NCBI GenBank assembly: GCA_011799875.1
Contig: CM022302.1
Coordinates: 375,304,775 to 375,368,774, forward strand
Origin: Thinopyrum elongatum
Lineage: Eukaryota > Streptophyta > Magnoliopsida > Poales > Poaceae
Direction: 5' to 3'
DNA: 64,000 bases
Under the pieces are notes generated by a model. That model did no database searches. It was not told where the DNA came from and saw only the letters and a program-made list of their open reading frames with translations. Shown here in pieces: positions 12,385 to 24,183 of the stretch (positions are counted from its first letter, which is position 1; each line of letters opens with the position of its first letter). Made by a program: the position numbers and the translations under genes.

Positions 12385-12640
12385 GGTCGGATGTCAAGTG
12401 ACACCACGGTAGGTCTTGAAGAGAAATGTCAAACGGGTGTCTAAAGGAGAAATCGGATGAGACAGGACCATCCGAGAACTCAGGCGACGCCACAAGAGGT
12501 CTTGAAAAGAAATGCCAGTTGGGTGTCAAGTGACGCCACGGTCGGACTTGAAGAGAAATGCCAATCGGGTGTCCACAAGAGTAGTGGCGAGATAAACCGC
12601 CTGTTAACTCGAGGGACGCCACGAGAGGTCTTGAAAATAA
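12385..12640. repeat. Degenerate ~60 bp minisatellite in LTR
   Basis: Four imperfect units built on GACGCCACGAGAGGTCTTGA followed by AAGAAATGCCAGTCGGGTGT. The same array is in the other LTR at about 17955-18215, so it predates the insertion. Confidence 0.65.
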
Positions 12641-14709
12641 AATTGAGTGCCCGGGGTAGTCTAGCCAGCCCCTGAGACACTCAAAAAATTAAAATAAGAG
12701 AAATAGGTTAGTTCACAATAATATGCATAACCATAAAAAAAAATTCACAACAATAGTATTCAAATAACCATGACGGCGTTAGTGATGATAACAATATCCT
12801 GCAAAATAGTTCAGGCCCAATTAATTATTTTCCTCCGAAGACCGACCCTAAGACCGACACTTGACCAACCCAGACTGTAGCCCTTAACCGTGGACACGGC
12901 TATTCGAATAGGTTTAAAACTCTGCAGAGGGTGTACTCTTTACCCACAAGTATATGATTTCTTTAGTCAGTACCGTGACACCGACTAATTCCCATTACGG
13001 TCTTTGGGTTGTAAACACACCTGACCAGCACACACCAGATTAACTTTCCGGATGCCCGGAATCACCCAAAGCATCGTTCAAGAAAAACTCTGAGACGGAG
13101 AGACCAACGTCCTGCATGGGATCACTATTAATACACGCGGATTACAAGGGGTGCCCCCCTCTCAGTCACAACTGGAAACACCCATGCCCCCTGACCCGAT
13201 GACAGGATTTAGTCCCGGATCCCTGGGAAACGCTCATCGTGGCCCTCTGTACGGTGTGTGCACGGAAAAGGGTTAGCAACTTACTGGACTGCACCCTACC
13301 TGTGGCAGGGACAAGTGGTAGCACGAATCAAGTATGGGGGTTACTGGAACAAGACTCGATCTACGGTCGACTTAGGAGGCTTATGTTTCCTGCAACGGTC
13401 AGCACAACAAAGTATTCTTTCAACAGCAATACCAACAGGGCCACAATCCTTGCAGGCTCCAACATGCACAACAAACAAGGCATGATCACGCTCCAACATG
13501 ATCATCCTCCTGCCGGTAACGGTATTTTTCTTATGCCTGCTCCTGCAAGTTAGTCATGGCAACACACGATGCACGGTACGATGAAACAAGCCAACACTAC
13601 ACACATGCAAAATTAGCCATATGCCAGTTTTATTTGAATTCAACTTAGTCATGATCAAATTATTCTAGCAAATAAACTACCATGCATTCACCATATCAAG
13701 TGTTCAAGATGCTTGCCTTGAGCATGCAGATATATTGGGTGCACTCCAAAAGTTTGAAAAATTTATCTTCCCTCCATTTCCTATTTCCAAAAATATTTAA
13801 ATTACCACATATAGCAAAAGCAGTGCCAAAAAAATTGTTTCAAATATTTTTGAAATAAATACTAAAATAAACTAGATGATAAATAAAGAATTCAAAAAAA
13901 GAATCAAATTATTTGGAGTGCAAATGAATTACTTATGGAATTACCAAGATGGAATAAATGACCTAATGGACTTTTTAACAAACCCAACAGAAACTAAGCT
14001 TATCAAAAATGTTCACCATGGCTAGTTTAATAGATCATGATTTTAGAAATCCACATAAATTTGAATCAGCAAGTTTGGACCTGTAAAAGTGGATGTGTAA
14101 TTATTTTAGTTTTGCTGGAAAAAGAAAAAAGAGGGAAGGTAGAGGTGTGCCCTGGGCGAAACTTAGCCGACTGGCTCTACTGGGCTGAGCCCAGAGTTGC
14201 AGCCACGCGGGGGCGAGCTGATGGCCCACCGACAGGTGGGGCCCACCTGTCGGGTTCGTCTTCAGTCAAGCGCGCGCGTGGAAAGGAGCGGGGGCGCGAC
14301 TCAGGCGGCAGTTGCCGGCGATTGGTGGCACCCCTCCGCATGTTGGGCACACCCTCGGACTCAGGAGATCACGGCGAACCTCCTGGTGTGCGGCACGGTA
14401 GGCAGGGAGCCCTACCTCGCCGGCGGCGAGGTCTCCCCGAAAGGCTCCAGCGGAGGCAAATTGGGGCTTTTGCCTACGGTGGTCCCCGAGCCAAATTGGT
14501 GACGGGGATGGATCGGTGAGTGCTCAAGGAGGCTCGTGGTGGTGAGATTTTGGAGAGGGAGGGCTGGACGGCGTCGGAACCATCCGAACGGTGGCGGCGG
14601 CCGCGGTTGATGGAGGTGAGGAAGACGGCCACTTCCGACCGTTCTGATGCTTGGGGTGGCTTCCAGGGGAGTGTGGAGGGTTGACAGGGAGTGGGGCGAG
14701 CTCGGGCGT

Positions 14710-14722
14710 GCTTATATAGCAA
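14710..14722 (-). promoter_or_regulatory. Putative TATA box in left LTR
   Basis: The minus strand reads TTGCTATATAAGC. It points in the element's own direction and is the likely core promoter. Transcription would start about 30 bp further, leaving nearly 2.9 kb of R/U5 sequence downstream in the LTR, which is unusually long. Confidence 0.5.
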
Positions 14723-16022
14723 GGGGAAGGCGATGCCGTGGCTTCCAGAGAAAGCCATGGCGGCGGCGGCCATTAATGGCAAACCGCGGACGGTGGCGAG
14801 GTGGTTGAGGGCAGTGGGGGTCGGTGGGGAGGTCGGTGAGTGGCGGTGGTCATCATTTAAGGCGGGGGGGTGCGTTGGCGGGGGCGGACGGCTCGGGCGG
14901 TGCCGTGCCCGAGCGAAATACGGTGGCGGCGGCTCGGGTCGGTGGCTGGTCAGCGCTAGGCGACGGGGGAGGGTGTCGGCAGGTTGCTATGGGGTCTTGG
15001 TGATCCAGGAGAGGGCTAGGTCGAGCGGAGGAAGCAGTGGGGACACGGCAGTGGCTCGGGCGCCGTCGGGTGCAGCGCGGACGCTCTGGCCGCGCTCTGG
15101 GCACGCTCAGTGCATGCATGCTACGTGCTCGACAGAATGCGAGGGGGATCTACAGTGATCCAATCATGCTGGGTTTTGGCAGGTGGATGCTCCTGGAGAT
15201 CCCAGAGATGATGGACAAGATGGTTTGGCCATATGATCAAGTCTCTAATGTAGTTTTGATAGGTAGCCAAATTCTGTCATGCACATGAGCTATTTGATAA
15301 AATGCTAGGGCAATCTAGGGGACTTTGCTGGGTGTGGAATTTACCAGGATGGTGTCTCCTTAGTGGGTATAGATTATGGTGGAGTTGTTTTGGCAAAAAG
15401 AGATACTTGCTAATGCAAGTTTTAACAGAATTCATTGCTGGACAGAAACTAAAGGAGGATATTTGGTGGACTTCCAAAATGCAAACTGAGCTGATCTTTT
15501 GGACTTAAGGGTTTGGTTGGAAGGACAGTAAGTGGGAAAAATTTCAGAATTAATGGAGCAAGGAAAATAGTGGTTGTAGTAATAACCTAGGGAATGGACA
15601 GAACTGAAAAGAGGTTGTTTCACTCAAAATTTACAAAAGACCAAGTTGGGTTTTTGCATAAAAGTGATATATAGGCATCACATGACCTCTCATAATTTTT
15701 GTGGGATTTTAAAAGAATTATTTAAAATAGTTGTAGTGCAACAGAAGCATTTAAAGTGTTGTAAATGCTATTAAAAGAATTGTTTGGGCAATTTTTATTA
15801 TGAAAACAATTCTTACTGTTATTAAAATGTAATTGAAATGATTTGATAAAACTACCAAAGCCACAATATTATTCCAAAAATTTCTATATGGAGGGAAGAA
15901 TTTTGAAAAACAGAAACAGAAAATGGTTCTGAAATTAATAAAAGACCTAGTAAAAATTCAAAGTTTTAATTCTGGCCAAATTTTATTTAGTAAAAACATG
16001 ATTAAATTTTTGGGGTGTTACA

Positions 16023-16042
16023 AACTCTACCCCCCTTAAGAA
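16023..16042 (-). other. Polypurine tract of long-LTR element
   Basis: Just outside the left LTR the minus strand reads CTTAAGGGGGGTAGAGTT, a purine-rich tract in the expected position for plus-strand priming. Confidence 0.65.
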
Positions 16043-16248
16043 AATCTCGTCCTTGAGATTTGTTAAGGACGGAAGAATTAGATGCAAATCACAACAAACA
16101 AGCAATCATGCACAAGACAATAATGCACATGCACATCATTCAATCAAACACTACACACTGCTAGAAATATACACATAATCGTCTACGGCGACGGTGGAAT
16201 TTGCAGGGCAACAGGGTTGCTAAGGACATGGCAACTACTCTGGCAGAC

Positions 16249-17187
16249 TCAGTCCACTTTGTCGACATCCAGACGGGCGTGTCTTGCGGACGTCGAGGCT
16301 TCTCCGGGGGCTTCAACGTCAGAGTTGGCTGGAGTGTTATGAGGAGCTGCAGGACTGGGGTAGCGATGATGACCCACACGGGGTGTAGTGGCTACAGTCC
16401 CGTTGGAGGGAATCCCAAAGAGACGACAGAGTTCATCCGGGGAAACAAATGCATTGCCCGGGTGGGCAGCAGGGGCAAACCTCGCAGGCTCGATTGGTCT
16501 CCCGAACAGTACTATCGGGGTGTCGGTGGCGGGTGCAGCTTCACTTCTAACCGGGGTCAGGAGAGCAAGTGTCCTGCGGGTCTCAATCAAATCATTGGTG
16601 ACCTGATCGAACAATGGCTCTTGCACCCTCAGGTAGTGCACCAGATGCACCAGGGCAGGATCCGTCTCATGGTCTCCATTAGCGACTTGGGTCGGCCTAC
16701 CATAGCCTTCATGACTAGGGTAGTAGTAGAAGGAGCGGCAGTTAACTCTTGGCGACAAATGCCAGAGTTGAACTACAGCTTCTCGGGCTACAAGTTGGAT
16801 GGCTTGGGGCTCGTCGGTGGTCGTCCTCCCGGTGAACCGGTAAGGGCGCTCCACGGTGATGCCCCTCTCGTAGATGTGCACCGTGGCCCAGTAGTGGTGG
16901 ATGGCATCACTCGCGTACTCTTGGTACACGACATACTACGGCGGCTCTTCGATGCCGAGAGCACGACGGGTGAGATTGGCGAGGATGGCTACAAAGCCTT
17001 CAAGCTCGGCTGCGGTGGTCTCGTTGTGCACGATGGGGCCAGGCATCTTGGGGTTTGGATATCGAACTGGGAGTGAGGCTGTGATGTGCTGGTTTGGGGC
17101 AAGGCTTCTCTTATAAGCCAGCAGAGTCTTCCATCGCACGCTTGCAGATAGGACAACGCAGGTGTCGGCCACAGGCACACAGCCTAT
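16249..17187 (-). pseudogene. Unknown ORF of the long-LTR element (one in-frame stop)
   Basis: The only sizeable reading frame of the interior, about 310 codons on the minus strand. It is open from just after a TAG at about 17190 to 16249 except for one TAG at about 16935 (after G-I-E-E-P-P). No ATG precedes the first conserved part, so the original start is lost or upstream of the TAG. Visible stretches include L-E-G-F-V-A-I-L-A-N-L-T-R-R-A-L, H-H-Y-W-A-T-V-H-I-Y-E-R-G, and N-C-R-S-F-Y-Y-Y-P-S-H-E. The C-terminal third is low complexity (Pro/Ala rich). I see no zinc knuckle, protease or polymerase motif and do not recognise a family. Its position just after the primer site is where gag would lie, so a divergent gag-like or RNA-binding role is possible, but this is inference only. 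Confidence 0.6.
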
Positions 17188-17347
17188 GGGCTAGGTTGAT
17201 AGGTTGGGCACCGACTGTCAAAAGGTGTCGGCTGCCACTGTGCAGCCTTATCGGATGAGATGGGCTTGACTATGGACAGGAAAGGATGTGGACAGTGTGG
17301 AAACCTAGGGATAGTGACCAGGCTAAGATAGGATTAGCCAATGGTCA

Positions 17348-17364
17348 GCCTGGCTCTGATACCA
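17348..17364 (-). other. Initiator-Met tRNA primer binding site
   Basis: The minus strand reads TTGGTATCAGAGCCAGG right after the right LTR. TGGTATCAGAGC is the standard complement of the initiator methionine tRNA 3' end used by many plant LTR elements. This fixes the right LTR as the 5' LTR. Confidence 0.85.
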
Positions 17365-17368
17365 AGGC

Positions 17369-20300
17369 TGTCGGGGCCGGATTTCGGGGACACAATATAT
17401 TCCCAGAAATTAACCCCTCGTGTCATCACCAGCCCAGGATTACTGTTACTGGTGGACACGTCCTTGTTACAGATTACCAAGCTATTACAAGAGTTGAATA
17501 CAAGACCATAAAGGTCCAATGATACAACAATGATGTCTGGTGGTGGATGACAGAATTAACTCGTGGTTCTCCAACGTCGATGGGGCTCCATTCCCACAGG
17601 AACAGCTGACCCGGATAATTCCTATCCCGCATGGCTGCTATCCTAGGCTCCGCACGGTCGTCGCTGTGGTACTCCTCGTAGAAATCCTGACCTGGCCAAG
17701 TAAATAGCCAGGGACAAGCCTGTGAGTACGTTGGAATGTACTCGCAAACATTATGAACAAAAGATATACCGAATGCAGCAGTTAAAATATAAGATCATGA
17801 TGAACCAAACTTTATGCGTATGCTCATGCTGGACTATATAAAATGCATGCTAACAGGAATTAATTCATGGCATGATAAAATATTAGCATGTGAAAATATA
17901 TAAAAAATTGTTAGTGATAAACAAGGAAATTCAAAGGAAAACAAATTAAAAGAAATGTCGGTCGGATGTTAAGTGACACCATGGTAGGTCTTGAAGAGAA
18001 ATGCCAAACGGGTGTCTAAAAGAGAAATCGGATGAGACATGACCATCCGAGAACTCAGGCGACGCCACGAGAGGTCTTGAAAAGAAATGCCAGTCGGGTG
18101 TCAAGTGACGCCACGGTCGGACTTGAAGAGAAATGCCAATCGGGTGTCCACAAGAGTAGTGGCGAGATAAACCGCCTGTTAACTCGAGGGACGCCACGAG
18201 AGGTCTTGAAAATAAAATTGAGTTCCCGGGGTAGTCTAGCCAGCCCCTGAGACACTCAGGAAAATTAAAATAAGAGAAACATGTTAGTTCACAATAATAT
18301 GCATAACCATAAAAAAAATTCACAGCAATAGTATTCAAATTACCATGACGGCGTTAGTGATGATAACAATATCCTGCAAAATAGTTCACGCCCAATTAAT
18401 TATTTTCCTCCGAAGACCGACCCTAAGACCGACACTTGACCAAACCAGACTGTAGCCCTTAACCGTGGAGATGGCTATTCGAATAGGTTTAAAACTCTGC
18501 AGAGGGTGTACTCTTTACCCACAAGTATATGATTTCTTTAGTTAGTACCGTGACACCGACTACTTCCCATTACGGTCTTTGGGTTGTAAACACACCTGAC
18601 CAGCACACACCAGATTAACTTTCCGGATGCCCGGAATCACCCAAAGCATCGTTCAAGAAAAACTCTGAGACGGAGAGACCAACGTCCTGCATGGGATCAC
18701 TATTAATACGCGCGGATTACAAGGGGTGCCCCCCTCTCAGTCACAACTGGAAACACCCATGCCCTTGACCCCATGACAGGATTTAGTCCTGGATCCCTGG
18801 GAAACCCTCATCGTGGCCCTCTGTACGGTGTGTGCACGGAAAGGGGTTAGCAACTTACTGGACCGCACCCTACCTATGGCAGGGACAAGTGGTAGCACGA
18901 ATCAAGTATGGGGGTTACCGGAACAAGACTCGATCTACGGTCGACTTAGGAGGCTTATGTTTCCTGCAACGGTCAGCACAACAAAGTATTCTTTCAACAG
19001 CAATACCAACAGGGCCACAACCCTTGTAGGCTCCAACATGCACAACAAACAAGGCATGATCACGCTCCAACGTGATCATCCTCCTGCCGGTAACGGTATT
19101 TTTCTTATGCCTGCTCCTGCAAGTTAGTCATGGCAACACACGATGCACGGTACGATGAAACAAGCCAACACTACACACATGCAAAATTAGCCATATGCCA
19201 GTTTTATTTGAATTCAACTTAGTCATGATCAAATTATTCTAGCAAATAAACTACCATGCATTCACCATATCAAGTGTTCAAGATGCTTGCCTTGAGCATG
19301 CAGATATATTGGGTGCACTCCAAAAGTTTGAAAAATTTATCTTCCCTCCATTTCCTATTTCCAAAAATATTTAAATTACCACATATAGCAAAAGCAGTGC
19401 CAAAAAATTGTTTCAAATATTTTTTAAATAAATACTAAAATAAACTAGATTATAAATTAAGAATTCAGAAAAAGAATCAAATTATTTGGAGTCCAAATGA
19501 ATTACTTATGGAATTACCAAGATGGATTAAATGACCTAATGGACTTTTTAACAAACCCAACAGAAACTAAGCTTATCAAAAATGTTCACCCTGGCTAGTT
19601 TAATAGATCATGATTTTAGAAATCCACAGAAATTTGAATCAGCAAGTATGGACCTGTAAAAGTGGATGTGTAATTATTTTAGTTTTGCTGGAAAAAGAAA
19701 AAAGAGGGAAGGTAGAGGTGTGCCCTGGGCGAAACTTAGCCGACTGACTCTACTGGGCTGAGCCCAGAGTTGCAGCCACGCGGGGGCGAGCTGATGGCTC
19801 ACCGACAGGTGGGGCCCACCTGTCGGGTTCGTCTTCAGTCAAGCGTGCGCGTGGAAAGGAGCGGGGGCGCGACTCCGGCGGCAGTTGCCGGTGATTGGTG
19901 GCACCCCTCCGCATGTTGGGCACACCCTCGGACTCAGGAGATCACTGCGAACCTCCTGGTGTGCGGCACGGTAGCCAGGGAGCCCTACCTCGCCGGCGGC
20001 GAGGTCTCCCCAAAAGGCTCCGGCGGAGGCGACTTGGGGCTTTTGCCTACGGTGGTCCCAGAGCCAAATTGGTGACGGGGATGGATCGGCGAGTGCTCAA
20101 GGAGGCTCATGGTGGTGAGATTTTGGAGAGGGAGGGTCGGACGGTGTCGGAACCATCCGAACGGTGGCGGCGGCCGCGGTTGACGGTGGTGAGGAAGACG
20201 GCCACTTCCGATCGTTCTGCTGCTTGGGGTGGCTTCCAGGGGAGTGTGGAGGGTTGACAGGGAGTGGGGCGAGCTCGCGCGTGCTTATATAGCAAGGGGA

Positions 20301-21593
20301 AGGCGATGTCGTGGCTTCCAGAGAAAGCCATGGCGGCGGCGGCCATTAATGGCAAACCGCGGACGGTGGCGAGGTGGTTGAGGGCAGTGGTGGTCGGTGG
20401 GGAGGTCGGTGAGTGGCGGTGGTCATCATTTAAGGCGGGGGGTGCGTTGGCGGGGGCGGACGGCTCGGGCGGTGCCGTGCCCGAGCGAAATACGGCGGCG
20501 GCGGCTCGGGTCGGTGGCTGGTCGGCGCTAGGCAACGGGGGAGGGTGTCGGCAGGTTGCTATGGGCTCTTGGTGATCCAGGAGAGGGCTAGGTCGAGCGG
20601 AGGAAGCAGCGGGGACACGGCAGTGGCTCGGGCGCTGTCGGGTGCAGCGCGGACGCTCTGGCCGCGCTCTGGGCACGCTCAGTGCATGCATGCTACGTGC
20701 TCGACAGAATGCGAGGGGGATCTACAGTGATCCAATCATGCTGGGTTTTGGCAGGTGGATGCTCCTGGAGATCCCAGAGATGATGGACAAGATGGTTTGG
20801 CCATATGATCAAGTCTCTAATGTAGTTTTGATAGGTAGCCAAATTCTGTCATGCACATGAGCTGTTTGATAAAATGCTAGGGCAATCTAGGGGACTTTGC
20901 TGGGTGTGGAATTTACCAGGATGGTGTCTCCTTAGTGGGTATAGATTATGGTGGAGTTGTTTTGGCAAAAAGAGATACTTGCTAATGCAAGTTTTAACAG
21001 AATTCATTGCTGGACAGAAACTAAAGGAGGATATTTGGTGGACTTCCAAAATGCAAACTGAGCTGATCTTTTGGACTTAAGGGTTTGGTTGGAAGGACAG
21101 TAAGTGGGAAATATTTCAGAATTAATGGAGCAAGGAAAATAGTGGTTGTAGTAATAACCTAGGGAATGGACAGAAATGAAAAGAGGTTGTTTAACTCAAA
21201 ATTTACAAAAGACCAAGTTGGGTTTTTGCATAAAAGTGATATGTAGGCATCACATGACCTCTCATAATTTTTGTGGGATTTTAAAAGAATTATTTAAAAT
21301 AGTTGTAGTGCAACAGAAGCATTTAAAGTGTTGTAAATGCTATTAAAAGAATTGTTTGGGCAATTTTATTATGAAAACAATTCTTACTGTTATTAAAATG
21401 TAATTGAAATGATTTGAGAAAACTACCAAAGCCACAATATTATTCCAAAAATTTCTGTATGGAGGGAAGAATTTTGAAAAACAGAAACAGAAAATGGTTC
21501 TGAAATTAATAAAAGACCTAGTAAAAATTCAAAATTTTAATTCTGGCCAAATTTTATTTAGTAAAAACATGATTAAATTTTTGGGGTGTTACA
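17369..21593 (-). repeat. Right (5') LTR of long-LTR element
   Basis: 4225 bp, near-identical to 11835-16022. In the first ~350 aligned bases I count about six substitutions, mostly transitions, so the insertion is fairly young. It carries the same minisatellite (about 17955-18215). Confidence 0.9.
20281..20294 (-). promoter_or_regulatory. Putative TATA box in right LTR
   Basis: Minus strand CTATATAAGCAC, the counterpart of the site at 14710. As this is the 5' LTR, this copy would drive the element's transcript. Confidence 0.5.
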
Positions 21594-22586
21594 TGCTTCC
21601 TCTAATATAGGAAGTTGTTGGACCCCCAAGTGCAAAGGTTTGTAGGTAAGCAAGATTTTTTCTCAAATGGATGAACTTAAGGTTTATCGAGCCAGTACGA
21701 GCACTTGAACGACGATTAATGATCAACACACGACTACATTACTTGTTTTGGTCCCAATGAAACCAGTGAGATTGTGAGTCTCACTAGCCTTACTAATTAT
21801 AAGCATTAATTTAACTTGTGGTTGGAAGTGATAATTGCAATGGAAAAAGTAAACGGTTAAGATTGTAAACGATAAATAAGTAGCGAGAATGAGGTGGACA
21901 ACAATAAGGATGAATGGGCTAGGATCCATAATTTCACTAGTGACATGTCTTCATAAAACATAACATGGCATGATGAACAAGTTACAATTGTGTGTCGATT
22001 ACATTACAATTTTTATAACTATGATCATAATACATGGTATAATTGCATATATCCATCACGTTCTTACATCTACAGACCGTAATCCAACTGCATCTATAGC
22101 TAATACTCCACCCAAAGACCGCTATCCATGATGCATCTTAAAGGTATTAAGTAAAACAGAGCATTGCATTAAGCATGATGACATGTTGTAGATAATATAT
22201 TCTTTACCTCGCATTCATCATCAGGACAACTGCTCAACTATCTTTTTATCCTTAGTGGTAGCAATATAATACAAGCCTTTCCACTTTCTACAGTAGATCG
22301 CGTGTAAGATTGAACCGATCTAACATATACAACTCCCTCTTAGAGATCATTCGTCTAAACATGCACAATGCAAGACTGGTAGATCGAAGAGCATATATGT
22401 TTATAAATTATGGAGCAAAGAACTCTTATCAATCCATGAATAAAACATGTAAAGTGATAATTCATGACATCGCAACAAACGCACCACAAAAGTTACATCA
22501 TATGGATCATAATCATGTAAGATAGCTCACGTGATCATTGTATTTATGAATATAGGTGAGATTCCCATATAGCTAATGTTATGAAC
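21594..22586. other. Anonymous AT-rich sequence between two elements
   Basis: It begins with the right target duplication (TGCTT, 21594-21598) and ends with the AAC target duplication of the next element (22584-22586). I see no gene. The phrase TTGGACCCCCAAGTGCAAAGG near 21615 is repeated widely in Triticeae, so this is probably older transposon sequence. Confidence 0.45.
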
Positions 22587-22759
22587 CACTACTGCAAGAT
22601 GCTGCTAACGCGACACTACAATCAGAGACCCTTCGACGAAACTGTGTGTGATGCATTAATCGCAAATGGTGATGTAAAAAACCGTCAAAAAAGATGCAAA
22701 ACGTTTGCGATGGCGGATGCATCAAACACGGTTCAGATTTTAGTTGCGTGTGCGATGCG

Positions 22760-23110
22760 GGGCGTACGGTTCAGTTCAATGAACTGTGTGCGATGTTGCA
22801 GAAGAACAGAAACGGGCAGCCAGATAAAGGTGTGTGCGATATACTGCATACAGTTCACTCGGATTAACTGTTTGTGATTAGGCAACACAACAGAAACGGT
22901 CAGCCAGATCAAGGTGTCTGCGATTGATGGCATACACTTCAGACGGATGAACTATTTGCGATTAGGTAACACAACAGAAACGGTCAGCCAGGTCAAGGTG
23001 TCTGCGATTGACGGCATACACTTCACATGGATGAACTGTTTGCGATTAGCCACAACAAACAGAAACAGTTAGACAGATCAACGTGTGTGCGCTAGACGGG
23101 CACACATTCT
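22760..23110. repeat. 84 bp subterminal tandem repeat of CACTA 2
   Basis: Four units with CAGAAAC at 22807, 22891, 22975 and 23060 (spacing 84, 84, 85). The conserved core includes CGGTCAGCCAGATCAAGGTG and GATGAACTGTTTGCGATTAG. Subterminal direct repeats are where CACTA transposase normally binds. Confidence 0.85.
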
Positions 23111-23512
23111 AATTAAAAGAAGCGTGCGCGATGGTAATAACGAGCGCGCACGGTTGATGGAACAAGACGTGTGCTGACATCGCCTATTGCGGTGCACCCT
23201 ATGGTGCAAACGTCACGTACACGGCCGAGAACGCGTGCCCACGTTATGTCATCCGAGAATAGTGCCGCACTTAGAAATTATAGAACCGTCAATAAATTTT
23301 GAGCCCGCGTCCCGTTACATTCCAAATTACTACCACGCCATATTTAATTGCAAACCTGTTCACACCGATCAAAACCTAAATGGTTTCCCACTTAGGAGTG
23401 TATTAGTACTCCGTTATAAATACTACCTACTCCAAGATGACTGGACATTCCTCCTCAACTCCTCATCCACAAAAACAAACAAGTAATTCATCATCGTTCC
23501 CTTGCGTCTGCC

Positions 23513-24183
23513 ATGGCCCGCATGAGTTCTGGGTCGAGAGATTACTACCATGAAGAGGCGAGCATGGAAGCGGAAGCACGAGAGATGTCCCACCTCGCTG
23601 CGAAAGCAGCCGACATGTCCCGCCGCACCGCTGTAGCAGCATAGAGGTCCCGCCGCGCCGCCGAAGTAGCACAGAGGTCCCGCTGCACCGTCGATCCCGC
23701 AGACTGGTCCGCCGCGCCGCGGAAGCAGCAAAGATGTCCTGTCGCACCGCGAATGCAGCAAAGATGTCCTCCCGTGCCGCGGCGGCCTAGGAAAATGTCT
23801 CGCGGGCAGGCGAGGACTCTCACAGACGCATGCGCGCTATGCTCGATGACCTGATGGGTCGGATCTCCGACTAGATGAAGCTACAGGACGAGATGAATGC
23901 CTCGTTTGAAAATGCTACCAGCGTCATTCGGGGACTAGGGGAGGACAAGACGAAGCTCCACACCGAGCGCGACCTGCTGAGGGCGAAGATCGCCAGAACA
24001 ACGAAGCAGCACGAGGAGACCACTGCCTTGTTGAAGAGGACGGGCGTCATCGTCAAGAAACTTATGGACGAGAATGCCATGCTTTGCATCGAGCACGAAA
24101 GGCTGGTGGAGGAATCCGTGGATGCTCTCAAGCAGCGTATTGAGGACACGAAAGAGCTCATCGCCGTTCGCCGCGAGAACTAG
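23513..24183 (+). pseudogene. Coiled-coil passenger gene, decayed
   Basis: Starts with ATG at 23513 (M-A-R-M-S-S-G-S-R-D-Y-Y-H-E-E-A). The first part is a ten-residue repeat of the form A-A-K-M-S-R-R-A, coded by about eight 30 bp units (23573-23820). It has an in-frame TAG, a one-base loss near 23710 and further stops near 23790 and 23872. The second part, open from 23875 to 24183, is strongly heptad-like and charged (for example R-G-L-G-E-D-K-T-K-L-H-T-E-R-D-L-L), so a coiled coil of about 100 residues. No enzymatic motif. Its place inside the CACTA element suggests a carried gene or an element-specific accessory protein; which one cannot be told from this window. Confidence 0.6.

Larger units (their letters stand above)
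11835..16022 (-). repeat. Left (3') LTR of long-LTR element
   Basis: 4188 bp, TG...CA ends. It aligns along its whole length with 17369-21593. It lacks about 41 bp present in the other copy (near 12292 against 17828-17868), with a short CATG repeat at the breakpoint. All open frames inside (for example 13239-13553, 14197-14502, 15302-15508) have a counterpart in the other LTR and show no recognisable protein. Confidence 0.9.
11835..21593 (-). mobile_element. Complete long-LTR (LARD-like) retrotransposon
   Basis: A full element of about 9.76 kb: two near-identical LTRs of about 4.19 and 4.23 kb around a 1346 bp interior, with a perfect 5 bp TGCTT duplication outside. Orientation is minus: the initiator-Met primer site lies next to the right LTR and a purine-rich tract next to the left LTR. 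LTR ends on the minus strand are TGTAACACCCC and CCCCGACA. No protease, reverse transcriptase, RNase H or integrase can be read, so it must rely on another element's enzymes. In size and layout it resembles large retrotransposon derivatives (LARDs) such as barley Sukkula, but the interior is shorter and has one ORF. Family name not assigned. Confidence 0.9.

Noticed and set aside
13239..15508. Several 60-160 codon frames in the long LTR, repeated 5.5 kb further on
   Set aside because: Their conservation only reflects the recent LTR duplication; they have no shared family motif and run on both strands.
11835..21593. A ~4.2 kb segmental tandem duplication
   Set aside because: The two copies end exactly with TG...CA, are separated by a primer site and purine tract, and have a TGCTT duplication outside, so they are LTRs of one element.
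22760..23110. A CRISPR-like repeat array
   Set aside because: The 84 bp units are continuous without unique spacers and lie at the end of a CACTA transposon in a plant genome.
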